Translations under genes and position numbers: made by a program
Notes under the pieces: generated by a model
The model's database searches: none
The model's input: the letters and a program-made list of their open reading frames with translations, nothing else
Told to the model about the DNA's origin: nothing
Shown: piece after piece, positions 42,532 through 50,990 of the stretch
Position numbering within the stretch: position 1 is the stretch's first letter
Layout: every line of letters begins with the position of its first letter
Source of the DNA: DTU019 sp050949825
GTDB taxonomy: Bacteria > Bacillota > Syntrophomonadia > Syntrophomonadales > Syntrophomonadaceae
Direction of reading: 5' to 3'
DNA: 64,000 nucleotides
Assembly: GCA_050949825.1 (NCBI GenBank)
Contig: JBMNGL010000007.1
Coordinates: 1-64,000, forward strand

Positions 42532-43351
42532 TTGCGAACAACCGCTGGTGCCTCATATCGTTGAAGTAATTGATATTGTTGAGGAAACCCCTGATGTTAA
42601 AAGCTTTTATGTTAAAAGCCCCTCCGGCGGCCTGCCTTACCAGGTTCAACCCGGCCAATGCTCAATGCTGTCCCTGCCGCTGGGTGAAGGCATGTTCTCC
42701 TGCACCTGGCAGGAAGGGCAGGAATACCAGCAGTATGCCATTAAACGGGTGGGACTGTTGACTGAGGAATTGCACCGGATTGAAGTGGGCCAGAAGCTGG
42801 GGCTAAGAGGACCTTACGGCAATGGCTTTCCGCTGGAGGCCAGCCGGGGCCAGGATATGCTGTTCATTGCCGGGGGCATTGGTTTAGCACCCTTGCGCTC
42901 TTTTATTAAATACTGCTTTAAGAACCGCGCCGATTACGGCAAGATAACTATTATCTATGGGGCGCGCAGTTATGATGACCTGTGTTTCAAAAAGGAATTA
43001 TTCGAGGAATGGCCCCAAGAGGCAGATACCGAGGTGCATGTCACCATAGACAATGCGGAGGAGGGCTGGAAGGGACATGTGGGATTTGTGCCTGCCTATG
43101 TAGAAGAGCTGGCTCCTGCTCCAGCCGGGAAGGTTTCCGTTACCTGTGGACCGCCGATTATGATTAAGTTTGCCCTGCAGTCCCTGCAAAAATTAGGCTA
43201 TCAGGATGAACAGATTGTCACCACCCTGGAAATGCGCATGAAATGCGGCATCGGCAAATGCGGCCGCTGTAATATCGGCAGTCAGTACATCTGTCTGGAC
43301 GGTCCGGTCTTTGACCTGGCGCAATTAAAGCAATTGCCCCAGGAGTGGTAA
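42518..43351 (+). CDS. floxA: FloxA-like FAD/NAD(P)H oxidoreductase (AsrB-like)
   Basis: 277 residues of the ferredoxin-reductase / dihydroorotate dehydrogenase K family. A flavin domain occupies residues 10-105 (YAIKRVGLLTEELHRI); the NAD(P) domain starts with MLFIAGGIGLAPLRSFI near 110 and includes TCGPPIMIKFAL near 212. The C-terminal block MKCGIGKCGRCNIGSQYICLDGPVF holds four Cys for a [2Fe-2S] cluster. It takes electrons from NADH (or NADPH) into the Hdr-Flox complex. GTG 42518 has GGAGGTG upstream and overlaps floxB. Last gene of the cluster; a hairpin terminator follows. Confidence 0.92.
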   Translation: MSDCNCEQPLVPHIVEVIDIVEETPDVKSFYVKSPSGGLPYQVQPGQCSMLSLPLGEGMFSCTWQEGQEYQQYAIKRVGLLTEELHRIEVGQKLGLRGPYGNGFPLEASRGQDMLFIAGGIGLAPLRSFIKYCFKNRADYGKITIIYGARSYDDLCFKKELFEEWPQEADTEVHVTIDNAEEGWKGHVGFVPAYVEELAPAPAGKVSVTCGPPIMIKFALQSLQKLGYQDEQIVTTLEMRMKCGIGKCGRCNIGSQYICLDGPVFDLAQLKQLPQEW

Positions 43352-43411
43352 TACGCCGTTGTCTCGGAATTTGCGGTCTGGATAAATACGGCATCAAGGT
43401 TAAAAATAGAA

Positions 43412-43456
43412 GGACGGGCGTTGTTTTGCTATTGTAAATTGCGCCCGTCCCCTTAT
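43412..43456. terminator. Bidirectional terminator after floxA
   Basis: GGACGGGCG (43412-43420) pairs with CGCCCGTCC (43442-43450), nine base pairs with a 21-base loop. On the plus strand it is followed by CCTTATTTTA; on the minus strand by TTCTATTTTT. It serves both the hdr-flox cluster and the convergent 51-residue gene. Confidence 0.72.
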
Positions 43457-43471
43457 TTTAATATGACTCAG

Positions 43472-43627
43472 CTAGCGAAACAAAGCACCCCCAAAGGCCC
43501 ACCCCAGATAGAAAACGGCTGCAATAGCTATAATGTGGAGAACCCACCATCCGCTCTTGAGGAAGCTGAAACTTCCCAGTTCAATTTCATCAGCAGTTTT
43601 CGTGTCCTGCTTAAACTCATCTGTCAT
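43472..43627 (-). CDS. Small single-span membrane protein, 51 residues
   Basis: ATG 43627 to TAG 43472-43474 encodes an acidic N-terminal part (MTDEFKQDTKTADEIELGSF), then one membrane span (WWVLHIIAIAAVFYLGWAFGGALF). The ribosome site AAGGAGG is very strong and seven bases upstream, and codon use is normal for the window. I do not recognise the family. The hydrophobic Trp/Tyr/Gly pattern is like small subunits of membrane complexes. It converges on floxA and shares its terminator. Too short for many gene finders, but well supported. Confidence 0.75.
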   Translation of the reverse strand: MTDEFKQDTKTADEIELGSFSFLKSGWWVLHIIAIAAVFYLGWAFGGALFR

Positions 43628-43742
43628 TTTACATCCTCCTTTTTAAGTCAGTATTAGATATTCTGCTATTAATATGCTGGAATAAATGTATTTTTATGTA
43701 ACCACGAGTCAGGTTTAGATAAAAAGCAGCGCAGTATGAAAT

Positions 43743-43770
43743 TTGACAAAGGGCTTTTAATCACTACAAT
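43743..43770 (+). promoter_or_regulatory. Promoter of the aminotransferase-reductase gene
   Basis: A perfect TTGACA at 43743-43748 and TACAAT at 43765-43770, spaced by 16 bases. Transcription would start near 43777, leaving a leader of 21 to 45 bases depending on the start codon used. Confidence 0.65.
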
Positions 43771-43797
43771 ATATATAACAAATACTTTTGCACAATT

Positions 43798-46509
43798 GTG
43801 TGCACAACTCTGGAGGCGGTTATTGTTATCAACCTGCGCAAGGATCTTTTAAATCCGACCCTCAAAGATGTCCTGGAGACCTTTTGTTTGGATAAAACTT
43901 TTACTGTTGGACAGGGCAGCTATCTGATTGATGAAAATGGCATCCGCTATCTGGATTTTATCGCTCAGTATGGCTCGGTGCCATTCGGGTATAACCCTGA
44001 TTTTATCTGGGATCGATTGGAAAGCGTACGCCGCTCGGGCATCCCCAGTTTGTGCCAGCCTTCCCTTCCTGAAGAAGCCATAAAACTGGCTAACATGCTG
44101 GCTGATGCAGCTCCGGGTGATCTCTGTTATTCAACCTTTTGCCAGAGCGGTACGGAAGCGGTCGAGGCGGCGATAAAACTGGCCCGTTCCTCGACGAGAC
44201 GGGAGCTCATCATATCCACCGCCAATAGTTTTCACGGCAAAACCCTGGGGGCTTTATCGGCTACCGGCAAGCCTTCCTATCAGAAGCCGTTTTATGCTCC
44301 GGCACCGGGCTTTATGCAGGTGCCCTACAATGATATTGAGGCATTGAAAAGGGTATTTGAAACCCATAGGGACGAAATTGCCGCCTTTATCGTGGAACCG
44401 GTACAGGGCGAAGGTGGCATTATTGTGGCCCAACCCGGATATCTGCCGGCTGCTCAGGCTTTGTGCCGCGAGTATGGGGTGGTGTTCATTGTTGATGAGA
44501 TCCAGACGGGATTGGGACGAACCGGGCGCTTGTTTGCCTGTCAGCATGAAGGCTTAGAACCCGATGTGCTCCTCCTGGCCAAGGCCCTGGGGGGCGGACT
44601 CTTGCCTCTGGGGGTTTGCATCAGTTCACCCCGGGTATGGAATGAAGACTTTGGCATGCTGCACAGTTCTACTTTTGCCAACAACAATGTAACCTGCGCA
44701 GTGGGGCAGGCGGTTTTGGAACGCTTGATGGCTGATGAGGGCGCTCTAATAAAGGATGTGGAGCGCAAAGGCCAATATATGCTGGACCGGCTTAAGGTTA
44801 TTGCCAGCCGCTACCCGGGGGTCATTAAAGCGGTGCGCGGCCAGGGGCTTATGATCGGGGTGGAGTTTAATGAATTGGATGATTGCGGATCTTATGATAT
44901 GGCCTTCCTGGTTGAGCAAGGCGGTTTCTCCGCACTCCTGACCGGGTTTTTGCTGAATTGCTATCAGATTCGCCTGGCGCCTTATCTGAACAATGCCATG
45001 ACCTTGCGGCTGGAGCCGACCCTGACCATCGAGGATGAAGCCATAGACCAGGTCATTAAAGCAATAGAGGGCATTTGTCAAATCATGTTTTACCAGGATT
45101 ATGGCAAGTTGTATCGCTATTTGATCGGGGATACCGAAATTCCCGATAAAATCATGGATTTTCGGGCCAGGCACCGTAAAACCCGGTTTTCACAGCTTAA
45201 ACCGGACGAAGCCCCCCGTAACAAATTTGCCTTTATCATTCACTATCCAGGCCCCGAAGATGTAGTGTTGAATAATCCTTCCTTTGATACCTATACCCGC
45301 GAGGAATTATTCCGCTTCATGGAATGGGAAAGCCGCAGCGGCGAACCCGGAATAGTATGCCATATGCCAGCCATCCGCTCCCTGGAGGGGACTGTTGCGG
45401 AAGGATGGTTGATCGGGGTGCCATTCGGAGGCCGGGAGATCATGGGAGCTTCTCGCGAAGAAGCCGTGGAAGCCATCCGCAAGGCGGTTGATATGGGGCG
45501 TGAGCTGGGGGCTGGAATCATCGGCCTGGGGGCCTTAACATCGGTTGTAACCAGAGGAGGCAGGTCTGTTCTGGGACGGGGAGTTGCCATTACCAGCGGT
45601 AATAGCTTTACCACTTTAATGGCTATGGAGGCTCTGGCAGCAGGGGCCGGTAAGATGAAGCTGGATATGGAACAAGCCTGCGGCGCGGTAGTTGGGGCTA
45701 CGGGTTCCATTGGCCGCGCCTGCGCGGTGATGCTCTCCGAGCAGATAGCCCATATTACCTTGCTGGGTAATCCCGCCCATGTCAAGAGCAGCATCAATCG
45801 CTTGAATTCCCTGGTGACAGACATCTTGAGTCGGGGTTGGCAGCGTTGTCAGGAAGGCAAGCTCAGCGGGCTGGCAGGCTGGTTGGACTCTGCTCTGCAA
45901 GTAGCTGCCGGGAAGCCTGCCGCCATGGTGCACGAATTCAGGAATCAACTGCTCCGGGGCCAGCCGATGTCCTACCAAATGTTACAAGAGTGGTGCGAAA
46001 TAATAGGTCTGCGCTGTCCGCTGCAAATCTCCCTGGATATAGATGCTACCCTTCCCGAATGCCATATGGTGGTAGCCGCCAGTAATTCTCCGGAATACCT
46101 GATCTTTCCCCATCACCTGCGCTCGGGTGCGGTGGTGTGTGATGTGGCCCGTCCGGCCGATGTGGCTCCGGAAACCATCAAATCCCGGCGTGACGTCTTG
46201 ATTTTGGAGGGAGGATTAGTACAACTTCCCGATCAGATCGCCTTTGGAGCCAATCTGGGCTATCGGGCTGGCGTAACCCTGGCCTGCCTGTCTGAGACCA
46301 TACTCTTGGCCCTGGAGGGTGATTATCAGGATTACAGCATTGGCAACATTTTAAGCTTATCCACCATTACCTATTTGCGCCAATTGGCGGCCCGGCACGG
46401 TTTTAGCCTGGCGGGCTTGAAAATGGGCAACGATGAGCTTCAAGAAGAGGATATCGCTCAGATTTATGAGAACTCTCTGACCGGTTTAAAAAGGGTCGGC
46501 AGCCTGTAG
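43798..46509 (+). CDS. Class-III aminotransferase fused to acyl-ACP-reductase-like domain (TamH-like layout)
   Basis: Up to 903 residues in two enzymes. Residues 1-430 are a class-III PLP aminotransferase: FCQSGTEAVEAAIKLAR near 115, VEPVQGEGG near 200, VDEIQTGLGRTG near 233, and the PLP lysine in LLAKALGGGLLPLG near 263. Residues 470-900 resemble long-chain acyl-ACP reductase of cyanobacterial alkane synthesis: IVCHMPAIRSLEGT, GIIGLGALTSVVTRGG, GVAITSGNSFTTLMA, then the NADPH site GAVVGATGSIGRACA near 633. Together the domains could reduce an acyl thioester to an aldehyde and aminate it to a long-chain amine, as proposed for TamH in tambjamine synthesis. The start is uncertain: GTG 43798 has no ribosome site, while GGAGG at 43812-43816 points to ATT 43822. 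Confidence 0.82.
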   Translation: MCTTLEAVIVINLRKDLLNPTLKDVLETFCLDKTFTVGQGSYLIDENGIRYLDFIAQYGSVPFGYNPDFIWDRLESVRRSGIPSLCQPSLPEEAIKLANMLADAAPGDLCYSTFCQSGTEAVEAAIKLARSSTRRELIISTANSFHGKTLGALSATGKPSYQKPFYAPAPGFMQVPYNDIEALKRVFETHRDEIAAFIVEPVQGEGGIIVAQPGYLPAAQALCREYGVVFIVDEIQTGLGRTGRLFACQHEGLEPDVLLLAKALGGGLLPLGVCISSPRVWNEDFGMLHSSTFANNNVTCAVGQAVLERLMADEGALIKDVERKGQYMLDRLKVIASRYPGVIKAVRGQGLMIGVEFNELDDCGSYDMAFLVEQGGFSALLTGFLLNCYQIRLAPYLNNAMTLRLEPTLTIEDEAIDQVIKAIEGICQIMFYQDYGKLYRYLIGDTEIPDKIMDFRARHRKTRFSQLKPDEAPRNKFAFIIHYPGPEDVVLNNPSFDTYTREELFRFMEWESRSGEPGIVCHMPAIRSLEGTVAEGWLIGVPFGGREIMGASREEAVEAIRKAVDMGRELGAGIIGLGALTSVVTRGGRSVLGRGVAITSGNSFTTLMAMEALAAGAGKMKLDMEQACGAVVGATGSIGRACAVMLSEQIAHITLLGNPAHVKSSINRLNSLVTDILSRGWQRCQEGKLSGLAGWLDSALQVAAGKPAAMVHEFRNQLLRGQPMSYQMLQEWCEIIGLRCPLQISLDIDATLPECHMVVAASNSPEYLIFPHHLRSGAVVCDVARPADVAPETIKSRRDVLILEGGLVQLPDQIAFGANLGYRAGVTLACLSETILLALEGDYQDYSIGNILSLSTITYLRQLAARHGFSLAGLKMGNDELQEEDIAQIYENSLTGLKRVGSL

Positions 46510-46613
46510 ACTCACCGCTCCAATCGAGTTTTGCGCTTTGGGTGGGAAAAAGGTATGATAGGGATGGAATAAGCCTTGTGCCAGACATCCAATTATCATA
46601 AGGGGGTAGGTTT

Positions 46614-47030
46614 GTGGACCTCACAGAAATCATTATCAAAAAGGATGGCAAATGGTATTTCGGAGCAGCAGAGATGTTTCGCCGCAATATCTTAAATATC
46701 CTGGCCCAACACATTGAAAAAGGTGTGGACGGTAGTTTCGGCATTCGCCTGGGCGAGGATTTTAATCCGCTCACAGTCGAAGATGTTCCCTTTTTTGCCA
46801 CCGGATACTCCGAAGAGGATGGGCGCATCAAATTGACCTTTCATGATCTGCAGGAGATGTTCCTGGAGGGAGAAATTATGCTTATCCTTAAGGGAGATGT
46901 TCCCTATATATCGTTTCGCTGGGAAGCCGACACCCGCTTGAGCCGCGGTGTGTACTGGAAGCTAAGCCAGTATTTCCAGTTTCGTGATGAACAGGTTTAT
47001 ATTGTTCCACCGGTATGGCAAGAACAGTAA
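46614..47030 (+). CDS. DUF1285-like protein
   Basis: 138 residues. The opening (DLTEIIIKKDGKWYFGAAEMFRRNILNILAQHIEKG ... SFGIRL, then LTVEDVPFFATG) has the pattern of DUF1285: a dry, written-out Trp-Tyr start, a helix, and a VEDxPF block. The assignment is from memory of that pattern and is not certain. It is soluble with no catalytic motif. GTG 46614 has AAGGGGGTAGG upstream. It follows the aminotransferase fusion by 104 bases; a functional link is not shown. Confidence 0.6.
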   Translation: MDLTEIIIKKDGKWYFGAAEMFRRNILNILAQHIEKGVDGSFGIRLGEDFNPLTVEDVPFFATGYSEEDGRIKLTFHDLQEMFLEGEIMLILKGDVPYISFRWEADTRLSRGVYWKLSQYFQFRDEQVYIVPPVWQEQ

Positions 47031-47088
47031 GCTGTTTTGCCTTCCCTTGGCTGAAATAAATCATACTCCGCTCCATGAGAGGAAAACC

Positions 47089-47298
47089 TCACCTCTTAAA
47101 AACCAATTCCAAATCAATCTCCAAGTCCTCAAATATGCCGGCTTTGACTTTGGCAGGATGCTGATATTGGCCGGCATTATCGTATTTCCAAACCCGGTTG
47201 TAGAGCTGTTCTGACTCATGTTTATCAACATCCTCATTGAAAAAATGATGCTTGCACTTATGGTTGAAATTGTATAGCTTGTTGGGTGGCGGGATAAT
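47089..47298 (-). pseudogene. C-terminal remnant of a Uma2-family (DUF820) gene
   Basis: On the minus strand 69 codons are open from an upstream stop (47299-47301) to TGA at 47089-47091, with no ATG, GTG or TTG. The end (VWKYDNAGQYQHPAKVKAG, then IFEDLEIDLELVF) matches the typical Uma2 C-terminus (KVKVGIFDDLEIDLxEVF-like). Uma2 proteins are nuclease-fold proteins that often spread and decay in Firmicutes, Chloroflexi and Cyanobacteria. The N-terminal catalytic part is missing. Confidence 0.55.
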
Positions 47299-47320
47299 TT
47301 AATGAATCGAGGCGTGCCGC

Positions 47321-48523
47321 ATGGCGAAACTGAAGCAGCGATTGGCCGGATTCTTCGGAATTAATACCAGTATGGCGTCTATGCTGGTGATGGTGGTTCT
47401 GATCGGTATGGGGGAGAAAATGGCGGAACGATTTCTGCCTTTGTACTTGATTGCCCTGGGCGGGTCGATCTATGCGGTCGGTTTTTTGAATGCCATGGAC
47501 AATTTTTTGAGCGCGGTCTATTCCTTCCCCGGGGGATACCTGGCAGATAGAATCGGCTATAAAAAATCCCTGATGCTGTTCACGGTGATCGCCCTGTGCG
47601 GTTATGCCCTGGTGATATTGATCCCTTCCTGGCAGGCGGTTTTAATAGGCGCGGTGTTTTTTATCGCCTGGACCGCCATCTCCCTCCCGGCCATCATGAG
47701 CCTGGTAGCCCAGACCATGAAAAAAGAGCAGCGCACCATGGGGGTTACCCTGCACTCCCTGGTGAGGCGCATTCCTATGGCACTGGGACCGGTCATCGGC
47801 GGGCTGCTGATTGGCATTTATGGCAAGGTTGACGGCATTCGCATAGCATTTGCCCTGGCTTTCATCCTGGGCATCGTCTCGCTGCTGGTGCAGTATTATT
47901 TTATTGAAGATAATGGCAGTTCGGGTGAAGCCCACCTGCGCGCCAGTAAGATTTATGGTTCTTTCTCGCCGGGTTTAAGGGGGTTGCTGGTCTCCGATAT
48001 TCTCATCCGCTTTGCTGAACAGATTCCGTATGCCTTTGTAGTCTTGTGGGTGGTGGAAGTAAATCAGATCTCGGCTTTGCGTTTTGGCATACTGACTACG
48101 GTGGAGATGATCACTGCTGTTTTGGTCTACATACCGGTGGCTTATATGGCTGATAAATATGGCAAGAAGCCGTTTGTGCTCATCACCTTCGGATTTTTTA
48201 CCTTGTTCCCCCTGGTGCTGTATTTTTCCCATACCTTTGTTGCTCTGGTATTCGCCTTTGTTATCAGAGGTTTAAAGGAATTCGGTGAACCTACCCGCAA
48301 AGCCCTGATTATGGATCTGGCCCCGGAGAATCTTAAAGCGGCTACCTTTGGCACCTACTATCTGATCCGCGACATCATTGTAGCCATAGCAGCCCTGAGC
48401 AGCGCTTACTTATGGCATATATCCCCGGGCACCAACTTTTTGACCGCTTTTGCCTGTGGATTAATCGGCATGATTGTGTTTGCCGTTTATGGTCGGGACC
48501 TGCGTTCGCAGCCTGAACAATAA
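47321..48523 (+). CDS. MFS transporter
   Basis: 400 residues with about twelve hydrophobic spans. The loop GYLADRIGYKKSLM near residue 68 is the MFS motif A (G-x3-D-R-x-G-x-K) and a second copy, YMADKYGKKPFVL, lies near 277. No close subfamily can be named; drug or sugar export and nutrient uptake are all possible. GAGGCGTG lies eight bases before the ATG. No linked genes; the following radical SAM gene is convergent. Confidence 0.87.
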   Translation: MAKLKQRLAGFFGINTSMASMLVMVVLIGMGEKMAERFLPLYLIALGGSIYAVGFLNAMDNFLSAVYSFPGGYLADRIGYKKSLMLFTVIALCGYALVILIPSWQAVLIGAVFFIAWTAISLPAIMSLVAQTMKKEQRTMGVTLHSLVRRIPMALGPVIGGLLIGIYGKVDGIRIAFALAFILGIVSLLVQYYFIEDNGSSGEAHLRASKIYGSFSPGLRGLLVSDILIRFAEQIPYAFVVLWVVEVNQISALRFGILTTVEMITAVLVYIPVAYMADKYGKKPFVLITFGFFTLFPLVLYFSHTFVALVFAFVIRGLKEFGEPTRKALIMDLAPENLKAATFGTYYLIRDIIVAIAALSSAYLWHISPGTNFLTAFACGLIGMIVFAVYGRDLRSQPEQ

Positions 48524-48719
48524 CCCTTGCCGCCCGAAAGGTTAACTGATATGAAGCATCGATACCAAGTATTCGCTTCCGACTCAAGACCTCTCGGTTG
48601 CGGTTGAGAGTGGGCCGCATATACCATACCGGGAACAGATATTTTGAATGGCATTTCTCTCAGCGCAGAAATACCTACCAAGCAATGATTACGTCCACTA
48701 CGTTTGTTCAGCCTGTTTG

Positions 48720-49595
48720 CTATAAATTACCTAAATGAGGAGGCCTGAAGAAGCTGGCGTCATAGGTCAACAGTTCATCAATCTGGGCCATCATTTTTTC
48801 TTTGTCACGCGGCAGCAGGCCATTGACATAGCAGTAATTGATGCTGTGATCACTCAGAAAGATGCTGCCCTCACATTCAAGATGCTCCAGCAAAAGTCTG
48901 ACCTCTTGCAGGGTTTCATGCGCGCTCAGCAGTTCGAATTCACCCTTCTGATAAGCTTCGTATATGGGAGTGCCAGGCTGGGGCACAAAGGTCCGCAAGC
49001 GAATGTATTCCGGGCTGAAGGCACTCAGGACCCTGGCGCTGTTAACGGCATGCTGCTGACTGTATTTTTTCCCCCCCACCCCGGCCAGGTAATACTCGCT
49101 CACTTCAATACCCGCCTGTTTCAGCTTGGTCCCGGCGGCAATGATTTCGGCAGCGGTGGTGCCTTTTTGAATCTCTCTTAAAACCTCATCATCACCGCTT
49201 TCCATGCCCATGTGGATGCGGCCCAAACCCGCTTCTTTCAGGCTGCGGAGCTCTTCCAGGCTCTTGCGGTTCACAAAGCGTGCCGACCCGTATACGGTAA
49301 TCCGTTCCAGGTAAGGGAAACAGCTGCGGGCATAATGAATGATATCCAGCAACTGCTCGGTTTTCATGACAATGGTGTTGCCATCGGGGAAGAAGATGGA
49401 CTGCACCCCTGCTCCATAATAATCGCAGGCGGCTTTAATATCAGCTTTAATCTCCTCCACCGGCCTGATACGAAATTTCTTTTCTTTGTATAGAGAGCAA
49501 AAGGTACAACGGTTATGGGGGCAGCCAATGGTGGCTTGTATTAACAGACTCCCGGCCTCACTGGGCGGGCGGTAGACAATTCCTTCATAACGCAT
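48720..49595 (-). CDS. Radical SAM protein
   Basis: 291 residues. The cluster motif is in IGCPHNRCTFCSLYK near residue 26, with the Cys-x4-Cys-x2-Cys spacing of a clostridial subfamily in place of the classic Cys-x3-Cys-x2-Cys. DIKAACDYYGAGVQSIFFPDGN near 52 and GLGRIHMGMESGDDEVLREI near 125 (SAM-binding region) follow. These proteins are usually annotated as radical SAM of unknown substrate. ATG 49595 is chosen because AGGAGG lies eight bases upstream. It has no co-directional neighbour. Confidence 0.88.
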   Translation of the reverse strand: MRYEGIVYRPPSEAGSLLIQATIGCPHNRCTFCSLYKEKKFRIRPVEEIKADIKAACDYYGAGVQSIFFPDGNTIVMKTEQLLDIIHYARSCFPYLERITVYGSARFVNRKSLEELRSLKEAGLGRIHMGMESGDDEVLREIQKGTTAAEIIAAGTKLKQAGIEVSEYYLAGVGGKKYSQQHAVNSARVLSAFSPEYIRLRTFVPQPGTPIYEAYQKGEFELLSAHETLQEVRLLLEHLECEGSIFLSDHSINYCYVNGLLPRDKEKMMAQIDELLTYDASFFRPPHLGNL

Positions 49596-49752
49596 CACAT
49601 CAGCCTCCTGATATAACCATAGCAGAATGTTATTCTATTTAAAAGGCTGCTCTAAGGCTGCTCTGATAACGTTGCCCCTCCTAATTCCCAGTTGTTTTCC
49701 GGGCTTCAAACCGATATATTTACAATAAGAATACAGCTTATAGGAGTTGCCC

Positions 49753-50538
49753 ATGACGCTGCGGGTTTTAATTGCTGATGACAACGAGAGAGAACGCATT
49801 GTGCTGCGCTATCTTTTGGAGCAGATGAAAGATGTGGAAATCGTGGGAGAAGCCGTGCATGGATTGGAAGCCCTGTTGCTTTGCCAGGAGAAGAAAGTGG
49901 ACCTGGTATTTCTTGATATAACCATGCCGGAAATGGGCGGGGTAGAGACGGCCAACCGTTTGTGCGCCATGAAAGACCCGCCGCTATTTGCCTTTGTTAC
50001 CGTTCATGCTGAGTCGGCAGTGCAGGCCTATGATCTGGGGGCCCTGGATTATATCGTCAAGCCAATTGAGCCGGGCCGCATAGATAAGACCATACTACGC
50101 GCCAGGGAAAGGCTTCTTCACCAGGATGTTATTAAAGAACTGGTGCAGGTCAAGCTGAGGGAGAGACTGGAGTATGTTCTGGAGAAATACCGTGAAGATG
50201 AAAGCATCTTTAACCGCTTACCGGTGCGCAGCAGGGGTAGAATAGCACTGCTTGATCAGCGCGACATCATATATTGCGAAAGCCAGGCTAAAAAGGTTTC
50301 TATTTGCACCAGGGATAAGTTATATATGAGCAGTTTTACCCTCAGTGAGCTTGCGGCAAAATTGAATGAAAAGACCTTTTTCCGTGCTCACCCGGCTTTT
50401 ATTGTAAATCTTAATTATGTTAAGGAGATTCTCAGTTTTGGTGAAGGTTCATATATTCTTCGCCTGCATAACAGTGAGCGGGATATTATCTTAAGCCGAT
50501 CCAAAGCAAAATTATTACGACAAAAGCTGGGCATTTAG
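49753..50538 (+). CDS. LytTR-type response regulator
   Basis: 261 residues. A receiver domain at 1-120 has the acidic pair D9-D10, phospho-acceptor D55 (VFLDITMPEMGG) and K at IVKPIEP near 104. A helical linker is followed by a LytTR DNA-binding domain at about 155-258 (GRIALLDQRDIIYCESQAKKVSICT, FFRAHPAFIVNLNYVKEI). ATG 49753 has GGAG six bases upstream; TTG 49747 is less likely. No histidine kinase is adjacent. Direct repeats in the next gap suggest that it controls the AAA-VWA operon downstream. Confidence 0.92.
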   Translation: MTLRVLIADDNERERIVLRYLLEQMKDVEIVGEAVHGLEALLLCQEKKVDLVFLDITMPEMGGVETANRLCAMKDPPLFAFVTVHAESAVQAYDLGALDYIVKPIEPGRIDKTILRARERLLHQDVIKELVQVKLRERLEYVLEKYREDESIFNRLPVRSRGRIALLDQRDIIYCESQAKKVSICTRDKLYMSSFTLSELAAKLNEKTFFRAHPAFIVNLNYVKEILSFGEGSYILRLHNSERDIILSRSKAKLLRQKLGI

Positions 50539-50990
50539 CTGTATACTAATAAATAGGTAATATAAGAACGTAATTTTACCATCTATACTTGATATCTTAC
50601 AGATTAAGGACAACTATTCGGTTAATAGTTGCCAGGTATTACTTAAAAAAGCGGGATAATAGGGATTTTTGTACCGGTTTATACATGACGATTTCACTAA
50701 ACCCCGGTTTAGGTGCAGTAATCAATTTGCACTGTCAAAGTATCCGGTGAAAGTGACCAAGCAAAACAAACATAGGGAAATAAATCACAAAATCTATTAA
50801 TATACAATTAGGGTAGTAGTACGTGTAGATAAAAAGTGAGGAGGGTAGATAGAGGAGCAGGTGGGGATGATTGATGGAACGGAACATCATTCATCGGAAG
50901 ACTCCCTTTAATATTATGGTATACGACTAGTTGGTTAGCCGTGCTTAAAGCCGGGGGGTCATTGGCGCGGAATGAGATTGGAGTGATAGT
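50539..50990. promoter_or_regulatory. 452-base regulatory gap upstream of AAA-VWA operon
   Basis: No gene is seen. It holds a perfect eight-base inverted repeat CAACTATT / AATAGTTG (50611-50631) and two direct copies of CCGGTTTA at 50674-50681 and 50704-50711, exactly 30 bases (three helical turns) apart. Paired direct repeats in phase are the usual form of LytTR-type operators, although the bases differ from the best-known consensus. The promoter itself is not clear. Confidence 0.45.
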
